64,000 bases of DNA from positions 4,006,528-4,070,527 of the forward strand of contig NW_025062475.1 in NCBI RefSeq assembly GCF_000002995.4, in the 5' to 3' direction. Origin of the DNA: Brugia malayi. Lineage: Eukaryota; Nematoda; Chromadorea; Rhabditida; Onchocercidae. The stretch's first letter is position 1. Each line of letters begins with the position of its first letter. Made by a program: the position numbers and the translations under genes. This document shows, one piece after another, positions 1-13,900 of the stretch. The notes beneath the pieces were generated by a model. That model worked only from the letters and a program-made list of their open reading frames with translations. It had not been told where the DNA came from and ran no database searches.

Positions 1-751
1 ATAATCATAAATTGTTCGTATGGTTTTTCGACAATTTCATTGATATCCATACTCATCTTCTTGTATGTTGTATATTGCAATGTATTATGAATACTGTGCG
101 CAGCAAATTTATCCATATCTGTTTATTTTGTTCGGGTTCTGTTTTAGTTCTTGCTAATATCTAAGCAGGTGTTTGAATCTAATAATTTTGAAATCATTTT
201 CACTATGTCGCCTATCACTATTGCTATAGGTATGTATTGCATATTTTGAATCTGAATGAAGGATGCACTAAACACATTGTGCGAATGGCTTTTAACTGCA
301 TTGTTTTAATATGTGCATATCATAATCAGATAGTTATCCCATCTTTCAGCGGTGATGGTTTGCGAACATATGTGCCCTTTTTTTTTTTTGAAAGTCTGTA
401 CTTTCACATCGTTTACTTTAATTTGCTTTCTAAAGACTATCAGAAACTTTTATTTTCTCAAAATAAAACAAGAGATGTAAGAAGCGCATATAAGAGACTA
501 CAAAAGTTGTTTTAGAGAGCTTCAGTAACAGAACAGGGACTTGCGGGCGGGTAAGGTTGCCAAATTAGACATGTGAACTGGCAAGTCTTTACTTAAGTTC
601 AAGCTGGCTGTGCTATCCATTACGGTATCGCTAGCAAGAAATTCTTATTTCAAATTTTCTTCCTTGTTAATGTTCTTTCTTTTTTTTTGTTTGATATTAT
701 TAATGAATAGCGGGAAAGAAACAACGGAACAAGAACAGAAAAAGCAAGCTT
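1..751. other. Window edge and probable 3' flank of rnp-5
   Basis: I find no convincing coding exon here. The part next to the rnp-5 stop codon probably contains its 3' UTR. On the minus strand a possible AATAAA lies about 300 nt beyond the stop (plus-strand tttatt near 451-456). The open stretches have no recognisable protein similarity and look like chance. Confidence 0.5.
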
Positions 752-2850
752 TTAAGAGCGGCTGCGTCGACGTCGCGGACTACGGCTTCGAGATCGATTG
801 AACCGACTTGGTCCCAGTGGCACCATATTCCCACCAGTTCCGTGTGCACGAGGTGGACTGCGGTATCTACGTGGTGATAGACCACGAAAACTAAATTTAA
901 AAAAAAGAAAAAAACCAGAATAAATAAAGTATAAAAACTATGGAAGTTCAACTTTCCCAGTAAAGTCCAAACCATAAGACTGCTTAGTTACTTGCTAGAA
1001 CTACAGCAAGTGGATTAATCTATTGAATTCATCAAATTGATATTTTCGACCAATTACCCTTGATCAAACAATAAGCGGCAGTATCTTTTTCATTTTCGTG
1101 AAATTTCCGGGGATTTCATTCTCTCAAAACATACCAAAAAATTCTATGTTTTGAAAACATCATTGTTACTCTTCCTAAATTATGAAATTTCAGATGACTT
1201 AAAACACTGAGACGTCTTTCTCTTTCCAAACATTCAATGAATAGTAATAAAGAAAAGATTTACCGTAGTGGTGAAAGCGGGCGCCTTCCACTTCCATTAA
1301 GCGTGGAACGAGGTGGGTGTGTTAGTTCGCAAGTGACTTCCTGGCCATCAATCTGTCCACCGTCCATGTGTTTCAAAGCTTTCTCTGCATCTTCCGGTTG
1401 CTCGAATTCTACATAACCATAACCTTAAAGTATATTAATGCAGGCATTATGCAAAACAACCATATTTAACCTAATAAAGAATAAGAATGGACAAGAAATC
1501 TCTACAGAAGAACTCATCTCTTCAACAGGAATAGTACGTTACCGACCAAGTACACGACTCTACTGCGCCACTTATAACCTTGAGTTTGAATATCTTTAAG
1601 GAAAAATTATGCCAAAATTGAATTAAAATGTGATATAAATATGAAAGAAAGCAAAAACCTCTGCCAAGATGTGTATGTTGTCGATCCATAGGTAGTTCGC
1701 AGCTTCTTAAAGCTCCATACACACTAAAAATTTCCGACAAGTGTTCCTTTGTAACATTGCGACTCAAATTACGCACACACAGACGACGGGGTGGTGGTGT
1801 TGCTTTGCGGACTGGACTCGCCTGAAGATGAAGGTCTTTTGAAATTGATGAAAATATAAAAAAGATTAGGTGAACATCTCAACTAAGACATATGAGAAGA
1901 GGATTACAATGCCATCATCACACTATTCTCATTTGTCATATTTATCAGGTAGTTGCTTACACTATCGTGATTACTGCTTTAATGTTTATGTAGTCCCAAT
2001 AATAAACATAATGAACAAGCAATTTAAAACTTTAAAAACCGCAAGGTGTAAATATAACCTATGCAAGCTTACAAAAACAAGTGAGCAAATAATTTAAAAA
2101 CTCGAAAAAAATGTAAAAAAACTACCTTACGTTCCCGTGAACGTGAACGGTTACGTCTATCTCGGCTACCACTTCGGTCACGCCTCTTAGGTGATGGTGA
2201 TGGTCGCCGTTTTGGAGATGGCGATGAACGTCGTCGGCGTCGTTCCGGAGTTGGTGATCGACGAGAAGACGCGATAACCACCTTTTCACTACGTTCTGCT
2301 CGTGCACCAGCCCGAGGTGAACGCGAACGTCGAGCTGGACTTCGTGCTCGATCTAAATTTAGTTCTCTTTTATCGAGTGAAATAAAAGTAGGAATCTTCA
2401 ACACGAGAAAAAAGCTGAGTTATGAGGTAACAATTCATAATTTACTTTTTGCTGAACTGAAATAGGTCATAGTTGCTTGGAATTTTATAGATTTAATTCA
2501 GATTAAAAACGCCGTGTACTCGTGAAATCAATCTACTCTAGTGAATGAAGACAGATCATGTCACGTCACACTACAAAGGCAATACAGACACAAGTCAACT
2601 TCATGGTTAAGATGACCACTACTGCCAACGCTAGAATGAGATAAATACCTTTAGCTGTTTTTCTCGGAGTAGGCGATCTGGAAGATTCCGAACTCGTCGT
2701 AGTGCCAGAGCGTGATGTCGAAGAGGAATCACTAAAAGATGAACTTTCCGAAGAGTCGGACGAGCTATCCGAAGAAGAACTACTGCTCGATTCACGCCGT
2801 CTCTTCACTTCCTTCTTATTTTCTCTTTCGGTGGGCTTACCTTCAACCAT
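752..2850 (-). CDS. rnp-5: RNPS1-like splicing factor with RRM and RS domains
   Basis: Five exons on the minus strand join in phase: 2850-2649, 2352-2126, 1821-1659, 1423-1264 and 890-752, giving 891 nt and 296 residues. Exon 1 encodes a charged, Ser-rich N-terminus. Exon 2 is an Arg-Ser tract with repeated SPSPKRR. Exons 3 and 4 form one RRM: the RNP2-like strand reads LCVRNLS, then NVTKEHLSEIFSVYG, then the RNP1-like GYGYVEF, and KALKHMDGGQIDGQEV closes the domain. Exon 5 adds a second RS tail ending SPRRRRSRS. This order (Ser-rich, RS, RRM, RS) is that of RNPS1, a nuclear splicing activator and peripheral exon-junction-complex component; rnp-5 is the C. elegans name I recall. A TTTTAG acceptor lies 12 nt before the ATG, so the mRNA is probably trans-spliced with a very short 5' UTR. 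The RRM identity is clear; orthology is from memory. Confidence 0.9.
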
Positions 2851-2862
2851 TTCGAATCAGAT

Positions 2863-2864
2863 CT
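2863..2864 (-). promoter_or_regulatory. Likely trans-splice acceptor of rnp-5
   Basis: On the minus strand, AATATTTTAG ends 12 nt before the start codon at 2850. No upstream donor or coding exon is needed, so this is best read as a spliced-leader acceptor. It also supports the chosen start. Confidence 0.55.
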
Positions 2865-5735
2865 AAAATATTTATCAATTATTCATTCATAAGCCCCTCC
2901 ATGAACTGTAATGACCAACAGTACATAATGCTCAGTGAACTGTAATGCATAATTCAAGATGAAATAAACGGGGATGCATAAGTACATTAATGCAACTGGG
3001 TATCCTATACAACCCTACATCATGCATCCGCTATCTATACATACTCAATCTAATTCATTTCAGCGATATTGATTTTATCAAGAGACACTGATTATACTAC
3101 TAATTAGACCAGAAGCTAGGCAAACTTTCCATTATATAAATTTTTAATAGGATGAAGAAAACTGCGAAAATAAAATATGCTCATTAGTTGTAATACATAT
3201 AGCTCAAATCGTACGTAAAATGATAACTTATCACTAAATAAGTGATAATTCTAACATGAGAAATTGATTATTTTGCACCGAAGTATAATAATTTACTTTC
3301 TAAATCCAAATAAGTAAATCCTAGGCAAATCAAATTACAAATTACTGCAAAAAAAGAAAAGAAAAATGCCCGCTCTCAAAGGCAACGAGAAATTTACTGA
3401 AACTGTTAGCAGCATTATGAAACTTCTCGTCTCATTGCATGAGATATCTCGATTATTATATAATTATTAGATGCAAATTTGAACTGAATTTCGAATTACA
3501 ATTTAAAATTGAAAAATTTTCAAAGTCTATTAATATTAACACTATCTTTATTTCACGTTCACGTTCACGTTAGCGTTTACGTCAGCACATATTCTCTTTC
3601 TAAATTTAACAGTTTTATTACCCTTTTTTATATTAATTTTTAAATTTATTAATTTTATTACTTATATGTTATCATCATTAAAATTTGGAGGAAAAAAGAG
3701 AGAAATTCTAGAATTTACATATTTGTTAAATTTAAAGATTAAATTTGCTGTGGAAACATCAATATATCATACAATTATTCATCAATTTTTAATTGATATT
3801 TAATATTGCTTCTAGCAATAAAACTTTAAGTTTTTTTTTTTTTTTTTTGAATTTTATTCTGAATTTATTTATCGTTGTATTGTTCAACTCTTAAATAACA
3901 CTATTATTTCATTTTTTTTAAAAAAAAACAAAAATGAAATTGAATGAAACAAATAAATTTTTTATTTCATTGTTGTAAAAATTTCCAAAAAAAAAAAAAA
4001 GGAAAGAAAGAAATGATACATTCATAATAAGCAGAGTTCACTTAAAAAAGAGATTAATCATTTGTTTAAGATAGTTTTTGCTATTTAATTTGACCATTTA
4101 AAATCATTGATTGAAATTTCAAATAATGCACTAATATGCTGAATGATTTAAAATTAAAATTTAATTTCATTTTTTTTTTATTTCAAATTTAAACCAAAAG
4201 GATGAATAAATGATTGTTGGAAAAAATTCTCAGTATTTAAATTCAAAAAAAAAAAAAAAACGTTTAAATTTAAATTTAAACTAAAAAAAAAGATGTAATT
4301 GAGTATGTTTTACAAAGATTAATTAATTGTAAAATGTTTCAAAAAAAATTTTTCAATCATTTTATGTAGTAAAATAGTTGTCACATTGATTTAGTTTTAT
4401 TCATTTCATTTATTTTAAATTTTACAACAAACATTTTTTTTATTTGTACAAATTTCTAAACTAATTGCAAATATGAATGAATTAAAATAAGGCAATATAT
4501 ATATATATATATATTTTATTCAGTTAAAATTTCTACCTCATTTCTTTCTTTTTTTTTTTTTTAACTTTTCTCTTCCAATATGATCGATTAAAAATTTTCA
4601 AATTATTTTAATTGTACAGGAATAAGTTTTTATCATTAACTATTTTAACATATGTGAAAAACAAATATTATTTTATTTTCAAAAAAAATATTTCACAACA
4701 TTTTTTTCTCACTTCAAAAATGATTTCTCTTTTTTTTAATTTAATCGATAATATTTTATTTTAGTTTTTATTGTTTTACTTACTCTGAAATTTGCATAAA
4801 TTTTATTAGAACTAAATTCAGTTTGAAAAGCAAAGAGAAATCACATATTTGTGCTATTATATTAGGACAACTGCTGCTATTCAATTTTTACATTTTAACA
4901 TAAAGATTATCCTATTTCTAGTCAAATAGAACTTATTATCTGTCAAATTATCTCTTCAATATTATCATATCAATTCATCAAATATCATTTAACCATTGTA
5001 AAAAGTTTACTGACAAATTCAAAATTATGATTTATTAAATGAGGAAGCTAATCGTTTAGCTGAAAATTACATTTTGTTTTATAAAAATTTTAGCTTATTT
5101 TTTCTTTCTTTTTTTGCTTATCAAAATTTTACTTTGATTTATATTTTATTTCATATCTATTTTTTCTCTTTTTTTTTCTTCTTAATACTTATTTCCTTTT
5201 TTTTTCTATTTATTATTAATTTGAAAAAATGAAACAATTATTTCATTCGCCATTGTCATTAGATTCTAATATAATTTCTTAATTTATCTTTTAATAAGAG
5301 ATAGTTCATTAGTTTATTTCTTTTCTATCATTTTATATTAAAAAAAATTCAACTTTTCAATTTCTTTATCAAATTTCATTAGCAAGAATTAGCAATAAAA
5401 CTCTAAAATAACGTAAAATATATTTTTGGAAATTTTAAGAAGCAAAAAATCGAAATGTTACCGTTAAGAATTAAATAAAATTAGTTAGTTATCAAAATAC
5501 AATTGATAAAATGTATAAATTATATCAAATGAAAGCATAATTTTATTTATTCAAAATATTAATGATTAGAAATTACATTTTAAATTTCATTTATATTTCT
5601 GTTTTAATTATTCAATTTCATTGGAGCAAATAATAATTGTAATTTATTCTACATCAGTCAATTTGTGAATTGAAATCACAAATTGATGATAACTCTCAAT
5701 ACTATTATTAGAGAAAAGCAAAGAATGGCAAAACT

Positions 5736-5793
5736 GACAGAGAGAGAGAGAGGGAGAGAGAGGAAGAGAAAGAGAGAAAAAGTAAATAAGAAA
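5736..5793 (+). repeat. GA-rich simple repeat
   Basis: Imperfect (GA)n/(GGGA) tract inside AT-rich sequence. The open frame running through it encodes only low-complexity Arg/Glu/Lys and is not a gene. Confidence 0.8.
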
Positions 5794-6477
5794 TTAAAAT
5801 TAAAAATACTTCGGAGAGGGAAGATCATCAATTACTCACTCAGTGCACATCCGGAAAAAAGGAAAAAAAAAAAGGAACGAACGTAGATTTTCTGCTTTTC
5901 CTCTTATTTTTTTCAATGTAAATTATCCATCAGAAAAAAATTTATATATATATTACAGATTATTTAATCTGTAAAATTATCATTGCTTTACAACACAATT
6001 TTTTCCTACAATTTTTGTTTTTCCTTTCTAAGGATTCAATTAATTAATTATTAATTGAATGAATGATTAACTGATAATAAATTAATTTAAGCAAATATTT
6101 CATTTATTTGCTCATAAACTAGTATTTATAACATTTCTATCAGCAAAGGCTAACATTTACTTTTTGTTAATATAACAATAATTAATTTCGTATTTGTTTT
6201 CTTTTCTTTTTTTTTTCTGTAATAATTTTACTTTGTCTCAAATTCAAAAGCCATTTAATTTCTAAATTCTTTCAATTTCATACATTAATTTTCACAAATA
6301 AATCAATAATTTTAGTCATTTTAAACATTTTCAATTTTTTTTTTTTTTTTTTTAAATCAATACAAAACTTTTTTTTTTTTTTAAAATCTTCATAGTTTCA
6401 TTGAAGTCTTAATCAAAGCCTTTGTTAGGAAATTCAATATTGTAGTCACAAGTAAGTCTGTCCATTAATGAAATTCT

Positions 6478-6545
6478 GTGTATGTTTGTATGTATGCATG
6501 TGTGCATGTATGTATGTATGTATGTATGTATGTGTGTATGTCTGT
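6478..6545 (+). repeat. (ATGT)n microsatellite
   Basis: Tetranucleotide array of TATG units with a few TGTG and GCATG variants. Confidence 0.85.
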
Positions 6546-7388
6546 ACAGGCCTTTATATCCATCTCATATAAGTTAGATTTCATTCTTGCCTTCATTTAT
6601 TTTTCTACAACTAATAAATTTTTAATCATTATGTTAGCAAAAGAATAACAATGTACGATTATTTTGTTTAGGCTAATGAACATTTACTAGGCTCTTTTTT
6701 ATTGGCTAAAATTTGCATTATATAAATAATGTAATATTGTAAAATATAAAATTTAATTTTAAACAAAACTGAAAGATTCATTTTTAATTTATTTAAATTT
6801 AATGAAATATAATTAACGATCTGTTTCATTATATCATTTAATTTAATCAGAAATGAATTAAATCCAATGACAGTGATAAAAAAGATTAAATGAAAAACAT
6901 AAAAGCAATTTAATTTATATATGCAATTCCATTCCCTCAGGAAAATTAAATATGCTTATTTGATTTCTCAAATATTATTCATACAATTAGTTTGCTTTCT
7001 GAACTTTTAACCATAAAATTAATCTTTCGCATAATTTCATAGCTACTTTAACAATTTCAAATTTGCTCACTTTAGTTTAATACAATTTCAGCCTAAGAAT
7101 CTAATTTTATGAATTCTTTGATCAATCAATATTGCTCAATGTAAAAATGATCAATCAATTAAATAAACTAACACAACTTAGTATATTTCAACAGAATAAT
7201 AGAATTTTTAAAAAAAATTTTTGCAAAATTTCAAAAAGCATTTTCCTTTTTTTTTTTTTATTTTTGCCAATTCATTTTCGTAATATAAATAATAAAAAAT
7301 TCATTTTTGATTTATTTAAATTTAATAAAATATAATTATCGACCTGTTCATTATTCAATGACACTGATAAAATAGATATGTATCAGTA

Positions 7389-7449
7389 AGAAAGAGAGAG
7401 AGAGAGGGAGAGAGAGGGAGAGAGAGAGAGAGAGGGAGAGAGAGAGGGA
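7389..7449 (+). repeat. (GA)n microsatellite
   Basis: Purine tract of GA repeats interrupted by GGGA units. Confidence 0.85.
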
Positions 7450-7636
7450 TGTCACTAATTAATGAATGATAATGATAATAGCAGCAGTATTAGTTAGTTA
7501 GTATTTCTCTTTCATTTCTTCTCTCATTAACAAAGGATAAATTAGAGTTAAGTTGTAACAATAAGACAGATACATTTCATCTATTCCCTTTGAAAAATGA
7601 AATTAGTACAATTTCTGTTTAAAATCAATTTGTAAA

Positions 7637-7690
7637 CCCCCTCCCTCCCTCTCTCTCTCTCTCTCTCCCTCTGTCCTTTCTCTCTCTCAC
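7637..7690 (+). repeat. CT-rich simple repeat
   Basis: Pyrimidine tract of CCCT and CT units about 200 bp from the GA tract, on the opposite strand sense. The pair could form a long imperfect inverted repeat. Confidence 0.75.
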
Positions 7691-7888
7691 TCCGTGTCTG
7701 TTTTCTTCCTTTTTGTCAGTAATTTTATTTAAATCTTTCTCTCTTTTTTTGTTTTGACAATGTTTAATTATTCTCACACATATCCTATCATTATTAATAA
7801 TTGATTAATGTACTGTAAAATATATTATAATTCTAATTATTTAATTATTTGTTAAATTGTTAATAAGATATTGCAGTAATAAAATTTT

Positions 7889-7960
7889 GATCAATCAATC
7901 AATTAATCAATCAATCAATTAACCAATCAATCAATCAATCAATCATTTAATCAATCAGTT
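7889..7960 (+). repeat. (AATC)n microsatellite
   Basis: Tetranucleotide array of ATCA units with single-base variants (AATTA, AACC). Confidence 0.8.
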
Positions 7961-8454
7961 AATCTGCTATGATATCTTTTATTAATTTAGACTAAAAAAT
8001 GATGGCAACAAAAAAAGAGAAAAAAAAAACTAAATGAAATTAAACATCCAAATCCATTGCATTGGCATAAATATTATCAAAAAAAAAGCTTTCAATGTTA
8101 TATCAAAAAAAAAAAAATTTAACATTTTACCAATAAACTTTTTATCGTTTTCATTTGAAATTTACTATTATACACTTTTTTTTTTCTTTTCTTTTTTTGA
8201 TAATTTTAGTTTTTAATACATTTTCAAATTAAAAAAGTTTTTTCTTGAATATTTTTTTTTTTTTGAATAATTAATACTTTCAAATTATACTTGCAGCGAC
8301 GAAAATTCTAATATTTGATTGATTTGCAAACTTTAAACTTTGTCAAATTTTTATTTCATTTAATCATTTCTCGGCTAAAAATGATTATGGAAGAAAAAAA
8401 AATGTATTTTAACGTATTTTATTAAATTTATTTGTGTGTGCACAAATTTGCATA

Positions 8455-8457
<3 letters not shown>

Positions 8458-8513
<56 letters not shown>

Positions 8514-8535
8514 TACATACATACATACATACACT
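8458..8535 (+). repeat. (AC)n to (ATAC)n compound microsatellite
   Basis: A pure AC run of about 45 bp passes directly into an ATAC run. The frames running through it on both strands (Thr/His and Cys/Val) are simple-repeat artefacts. Confidence 0.9.
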
Positions 8536-9445
8536 ATCCTAAATATTCGGAAGCTATAAAAAAAAAATTTTTTTTCATCAATGAATTTACGGAAAAAGAT
8601 TTCCTTATTAAATTTGTTTGCCATTCTAAAATTGTAAAAGTATTTGAGCTGAGCCTTTTTATTATTTATAAACGAAAACAAATTTCAATTTTAAATACTT
8701 ACTTATTTTTACTTTGTCATTTTTTTTCTTACATCAATAAAGTAAGCACAATGTGATAGAGACAATTGATAAAGAAAATTAGCACAGTTGTTGAAAGTTA
8801 AAATTATTTTCAGAGAAATTTAATGAGCAAAATAATTTGATCGAAATAGTAAGATTAAGGAGAATTAATTTTTATTAAAAGAAAAAAAAAAACAAAAACG
8901 ATTAAAAAAATTTTTTTAAATTTCTTTTCATTTAGATAATACTAAATTATGTTTAACTTTTTGAGATATTTTAAAATATTTTTTTTTTTTAAAAAAAATG
9001 TAGTATAAATCATTGCTGCTTATTTTTTATCATTAAACGGAAATTATTAATATAATTTATTCAGCTGTAATCTAATTTCATCAAAAAAAAAAGAAAGAAA
9101 AAGCTCATTCTATTGCTAAAACAAACATTAATAATAATAAAATTCGTGTTATAAGTTTTATTTTATTTTTACTTATCAAAAAGCAAAAGCTTTGAATTTT
9201 TTTTTTCTAAAAATAATTTTGAAAAAAAAAATTGAAGCCTAAATCATAACAGCTATAACTTAATTTTTAGAGGAATGGCAAAAAAAAAAATTTCTTTCAT
9301 TTCGTTTTTCGTTCTTTTTCTTTTTTAAGTCGATATTTGATAGTTGTATATCACTCCACAATTAATTGAAATAATTATTTCCAGTTTTAAATTTCCAGTA
9401 TTGTAGTAATTGATTAATTGTGAGTGTTATTATCAGTGTGCTTAT

Positions 9446-9493
9446 CATTATTATTATTATTATTATTATTATTAATATTATTACTATTATTAC

Positions 9494-9574
<81 letters not shown>

Positions 9575-9578
9575 AATT
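9446..9578 (+). repeat. (ATT)n microsatellite
   Basis: Trinucleotide array of TTA with a few interruptions. It reads as poly-isoleucine in one frame, which is an artefact. Confidence 0.9.
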
Positions 9579-9716
9579 ATTATTGATGATCATTGCATGA
9601 AAATAGTTTGTTGATTTTTGAAAATGTTTGATAAATATCTCTTAAGTAAATGTGACATGGTTAATTGAAATTTAATCTAATATGTTATATGTTTTGAATG
9701 CTTTTCTTCATCACTA

Positions 9717-9936
9717 TAGTTTACTTTAAGTTACTTTCCTATATAAAATATACTTTACTTTAAGTTATCTTTCTATATCAAATATACTTTACTTTAAGTT
9801 ACTTTTCTATATCAAATATACTTTAATTTAAGTTACTTTTCTATATCAAATATACTTTAATTTAAGTTACTTTTCTATATCAAATATACTTTAATTTAAG
9901 TTACTTTTCTATATCAGATATACTTTACTTTAGATT
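9717..9936 (+). repeat. 34-bp tandem repeat, about 6 copies
   Basis: Units of the form tactttaatttaagttact followed by a tttctatatcaaat part repeat every 34 bp. Later copies are more alike than the first ones, and a unit variant (ACTTTACTT versus ACTTTAATT) marks two subtypes. Confidence 0.85.
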
Positions 9937-10994
9937 AGTTGAAAAAGAAAAAAAGAAAGAAGCAAGTAGCATATGATATTTATCATTTTTATCTCTTTTC
10001 CTTTGATCATTCTAAACTATTTATCATTTTTATCACTTCTTGTTTATTTCTTTTTTCTTTTTGATATTGAAATGTTAAAGCTGCAAAGCAAATAATATAA
10101 GAAGCTAAATTATTCATTCTATAAGCATTCACAACATTAGATATGTTAAGTAATCGTAGAATACTCTAATCATTTTATTCAAATGAGTGTAAATATTCTA
10201 TGAGCAATAAATTATTTTAATTAATTTTACTATTATTATGAATAAATTAAGCTTAGATTACTTTGCGTGAATGAATGAATGAATGAATGAAAATTTGTTA
10301 AATGTTAATTTTGCTTTTCTTTTTAAAAAAAATTTATCGGTTGGTTATATTATTTGTTTATTATATCATAAAACAAATTTTATAAATACTTAATGATAAA
10401 AAATAAAAATAAAATTTTGCAAAAATTTCAAGAAAACTTTTTTTTTTTAAATTTTGGTTTACAAGTATGAAAAAGTGCAATAAAATTTGGTACATTCTAT
10501 ACTAACTTTTTTTTTTAAAAAAAAAGGAAAAAAATGTTTTCACTACAAATGCGCAAAATTGAAAATATCAAAAATTGTGTAAAGAGTTTAAAAAAAAAAA
10601 AAAATGAGAGAAAAAAATTTAGAAAGCACTTCTTATAGATCAATAATTATGTTTTCAATCTTTTATTTATTTATTTTCTTATTACTAAACAAAAAATCAT
10701 TTTTCTCTCTCTCTCATTTAATCTAATACATTTACTATCATATTTATCATTTCTTTTTTTTTTTTTTTTGTTTTTGTATTTCTTATCAATTATCAAATTC
10801 TTATCATATCTTTTTTTAAATACATGTAGCATTAATCAATAATGTATAAATTAATCGATTATGTACTGTTGATCAAATTAAAATTTAATTATTTTGCAGT
10901 ATTTATTTCAATGAAATTAAAATGATTGTAATATGCAAAAAAATGGATAAGAATATAAATCAGATTGAAATGAAATTAAACGATGTGAAATGAA

Positions 10995-13900
10995 ATGTTG
11001 TCTGTACAATTTATCATATCATTTTCACTGATTATTTTACTTTGTTTACAAATTAATCCATCTGAATTATTATTTTGTCCAAATAAATGTTATTGCGAGA
11101 ATTCTGAAATGGTTAGTTTTATTTCGAAAATTTTGATATATTATCAATTAATGAATAAATAAAAAGATGAAATGAGTTGAACTTAGGAATATCTAAGAAA
11201 ATACAAATTAAAAATGTTATTCAGATTTTAATTTTATAGATTTAAACAAACAAATTTTGATTAAAGAAAAGTTCTTTAATCGTAGGAAAAGCTATTATCA
11301 TTTTTACTTACAGCAGTTTTATTCAAAAAAAAAATGATAATAATAATAAAAAAATAAATAAACAAATATTAATAAATATATGCGCAATAAGATAAAGTTA
11401 AAATTTGGAAATTGTCATAAAATTCTTAAATTCTCAGAGCAAAATTATTCTTTAAAGAATTGTTTTCGGTTTTTTAATTTTTTTCAGCTTCGTAAAAATT
11501 CGTATAGAAAATATTAATTTAACATTCAAAGTTTGATGCAAAAGTATCAGAATTGATGCAATTATTCTTTCAATAATAAAAAAAAAAAAACAAAACTAAT
11601 TGATTAGTAAAATTTCACTTTGAGTTTATCAAAATTTCAGGCATAAAATATAAAATTTCAGGTTGATTGTGAAGGTGCACATTTCGAACAGGTACCTAAC
11701 ATATTGAAAACAAAAGTTCGTATTTTAAGGATTAAAAATTCTTCCATTTCAATCATTCAAAAGGGTGCTTTTAAGAGGTATTTTTCAAATTACATTTTTA
11801 TTTTATTTATTTATTTTTTTGATTCCATTTCTTTCCATAAGAAAAAAATCTTAAAAGCCAAAGGAAAAGTTGTGATATAGTAGCGTAGGCTTTTTCATCA
11901 TATCAAATCAAATAGTCTAAACAATCAACAGTTTAATAATTAAATGAAATTAAAACAATTAAATTGATTGTTTAAATAATCTATTAACACACTTTTTTTA
12001 ATGATAAGAATATACAATCTCTTATCAAACACATTACTTAATCTTATCATATAGTGTTACTTAACAAAATTATAGTAATAGTGATAATTGTTAAGATTTT
12101 TAATTTAAATTTATTTTTCAGAAACCAATAAACTAATTGGATATCAGTTTCTGTACTTGAAATGTACTTTTTTTTCTAATATAAAAGAATTTAAATAATA
12201 TAGAAATAAATTCCATATGAAAGAAACTTGTTAGACAAGCGGAAAAGAAAATGAATAAAGCATTTTCGGTTCAGATTATAGCGCCTCATATAAATTACAT
12301 ATGCATGCATACAATGGTCATTAGCGCCAGGAAATGTTTATTAGCGCGAGCAAATGCAGCCACTTTTTTTTTAATTTAAAAAGATTAATTTTCTATTATC
12401 AGTGAAGAGATAAAATTAATCGTATATGCTAAAATGATGTGTTAATTTAATAACTCAATTTACAGTAAACAAAAAGACGTATTATTTAAGTTGCAAAATA
12501 AAAAAAAAAACAAATTTAAATATTTAATAATTTAATTTAATGAAAACTTTATTTGACTTTTGTTTTAATTTTTTAATAATAACATTTTTGTATATTTGCT
12601 AATATTGAAAACAAACGAGCAAACAACAAATGAATAAACAAACACAGACAAGCAAACAACAAACAAATAAACAAGCAAGCTTTCCAATGCTTTTGAAATG
12701 TGTTATGACGCTTATTAAAATATTACTACTAGAAAAAGTTAATTAATTTACAACATTTTTCATTTCGCACAGTAAATATCTTTACTCATTGTAAATTTTA
12801 TTTAACTTGAAAGTATTTAAATTTTTATTGGATTTTTTCGATAAGTACCTTAATAATTCTATATTAATAATTATATGACAATAATAGTATAATAGAAATA
12901 GCTAATTTAATACACAATTAAATAATTAATGCATTATTGGTTGAGGTACACAGACCTAAAAGAATTAATAATCGAGAATTGCGACCAGTTGCATACAATT
13001 GAAAAATTTGCATTCAAAGGTTTAAGTCGTTTGAAGTAAGTTTTTACTTTAATTTGCTGAAATTTTTCAACAATCAAATTTATTATTATTTTCAACAAAA
13101 AAAAATTCTTTTTTTTTTCCTAAATGAATTTGTCAGTTAAATATTTTAAGTCAGAGTTAATATTAACAAATCCTGAAATTAATTAAAAATATTGTCAAGT
13201 AAAAATATTCTTTTAAGCATTTGATAGAAATTTTGAAATTAGTAAACATTAAATAAGAATGTTTCTAATTTTTTGAAATAAATGAAAATTCATAATCAAT
13301 TAAGTAACATAATGTTAAATTATTCATATTTACAACAATACTAAGTTAGAATTTACATATAAATGCAGATCTCTTTATAATGATAACGATAATGATAATG
13401 ATAGCGATCATAATAATAATAATAATAATAATAGTAATAGAAATGATATAATACATTTAAATTTAACTTCATTAATAAATGTTAAAATTAATAAATAAAT
13501 TTATAAAATAACTGTTTAAGCCTAATTATTTACATTTTCCCGTTCATTGTGACCAATTATTCGCTTATTTATCATTTCTTTTATATTTTAATTTTCAGTA
13601 ATTTCATTATAACAAATAAAAATTATGATTACTATTACTTTAAGAAAGTTTAAAAATTGATAAAATATTTTGAAAATATTTTATTTTTTCTTTTTCAGAT
13701 TACTTCGTTTAGCTAATAATCCAACATTAAATAATATTGCAAAGAATGCATTTTCACAAATAACAAACAGGCATGGCTTACGAATTCAATTAATTAATAA
13801 TAGTTTTAGTCGAATACGACAGGGTTTATTCAGGTCATTAATTATTATCATTTGAATTTCTTTTTATTATTTTTAACTTTTATTTGTTATAAAATTAAAA

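Larger units (their letters stand above)
2865..10994. other. Gene-poor AT-rich intergenic region
   Basis: About 8 kb with no exon I can support on either strand. It holds long A and T runs, GA, CT, ATGT, AATC, AC/ATAC and ATT microsatellites, and a 34-bp tandem repeat near its right end. The promoter of the leucine-rich-repeat gene must lie towards 10995 but shows no recognisable element. Confidence 0.6.

Noticed and set aside
1870..2097. Plus-strand frame of 75 codons
   Set aside because: It falls in an intron of rnp-5 and has no similarity or splice support.
8409..8756. Open frames on both strands rich in Thr-His or Cys-Val
   Set aside because: Products of the AC/ATAC microsatellite.
9420..9614. 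Poly-isoleucine frame
   Set aside because: ATT microsatellite.
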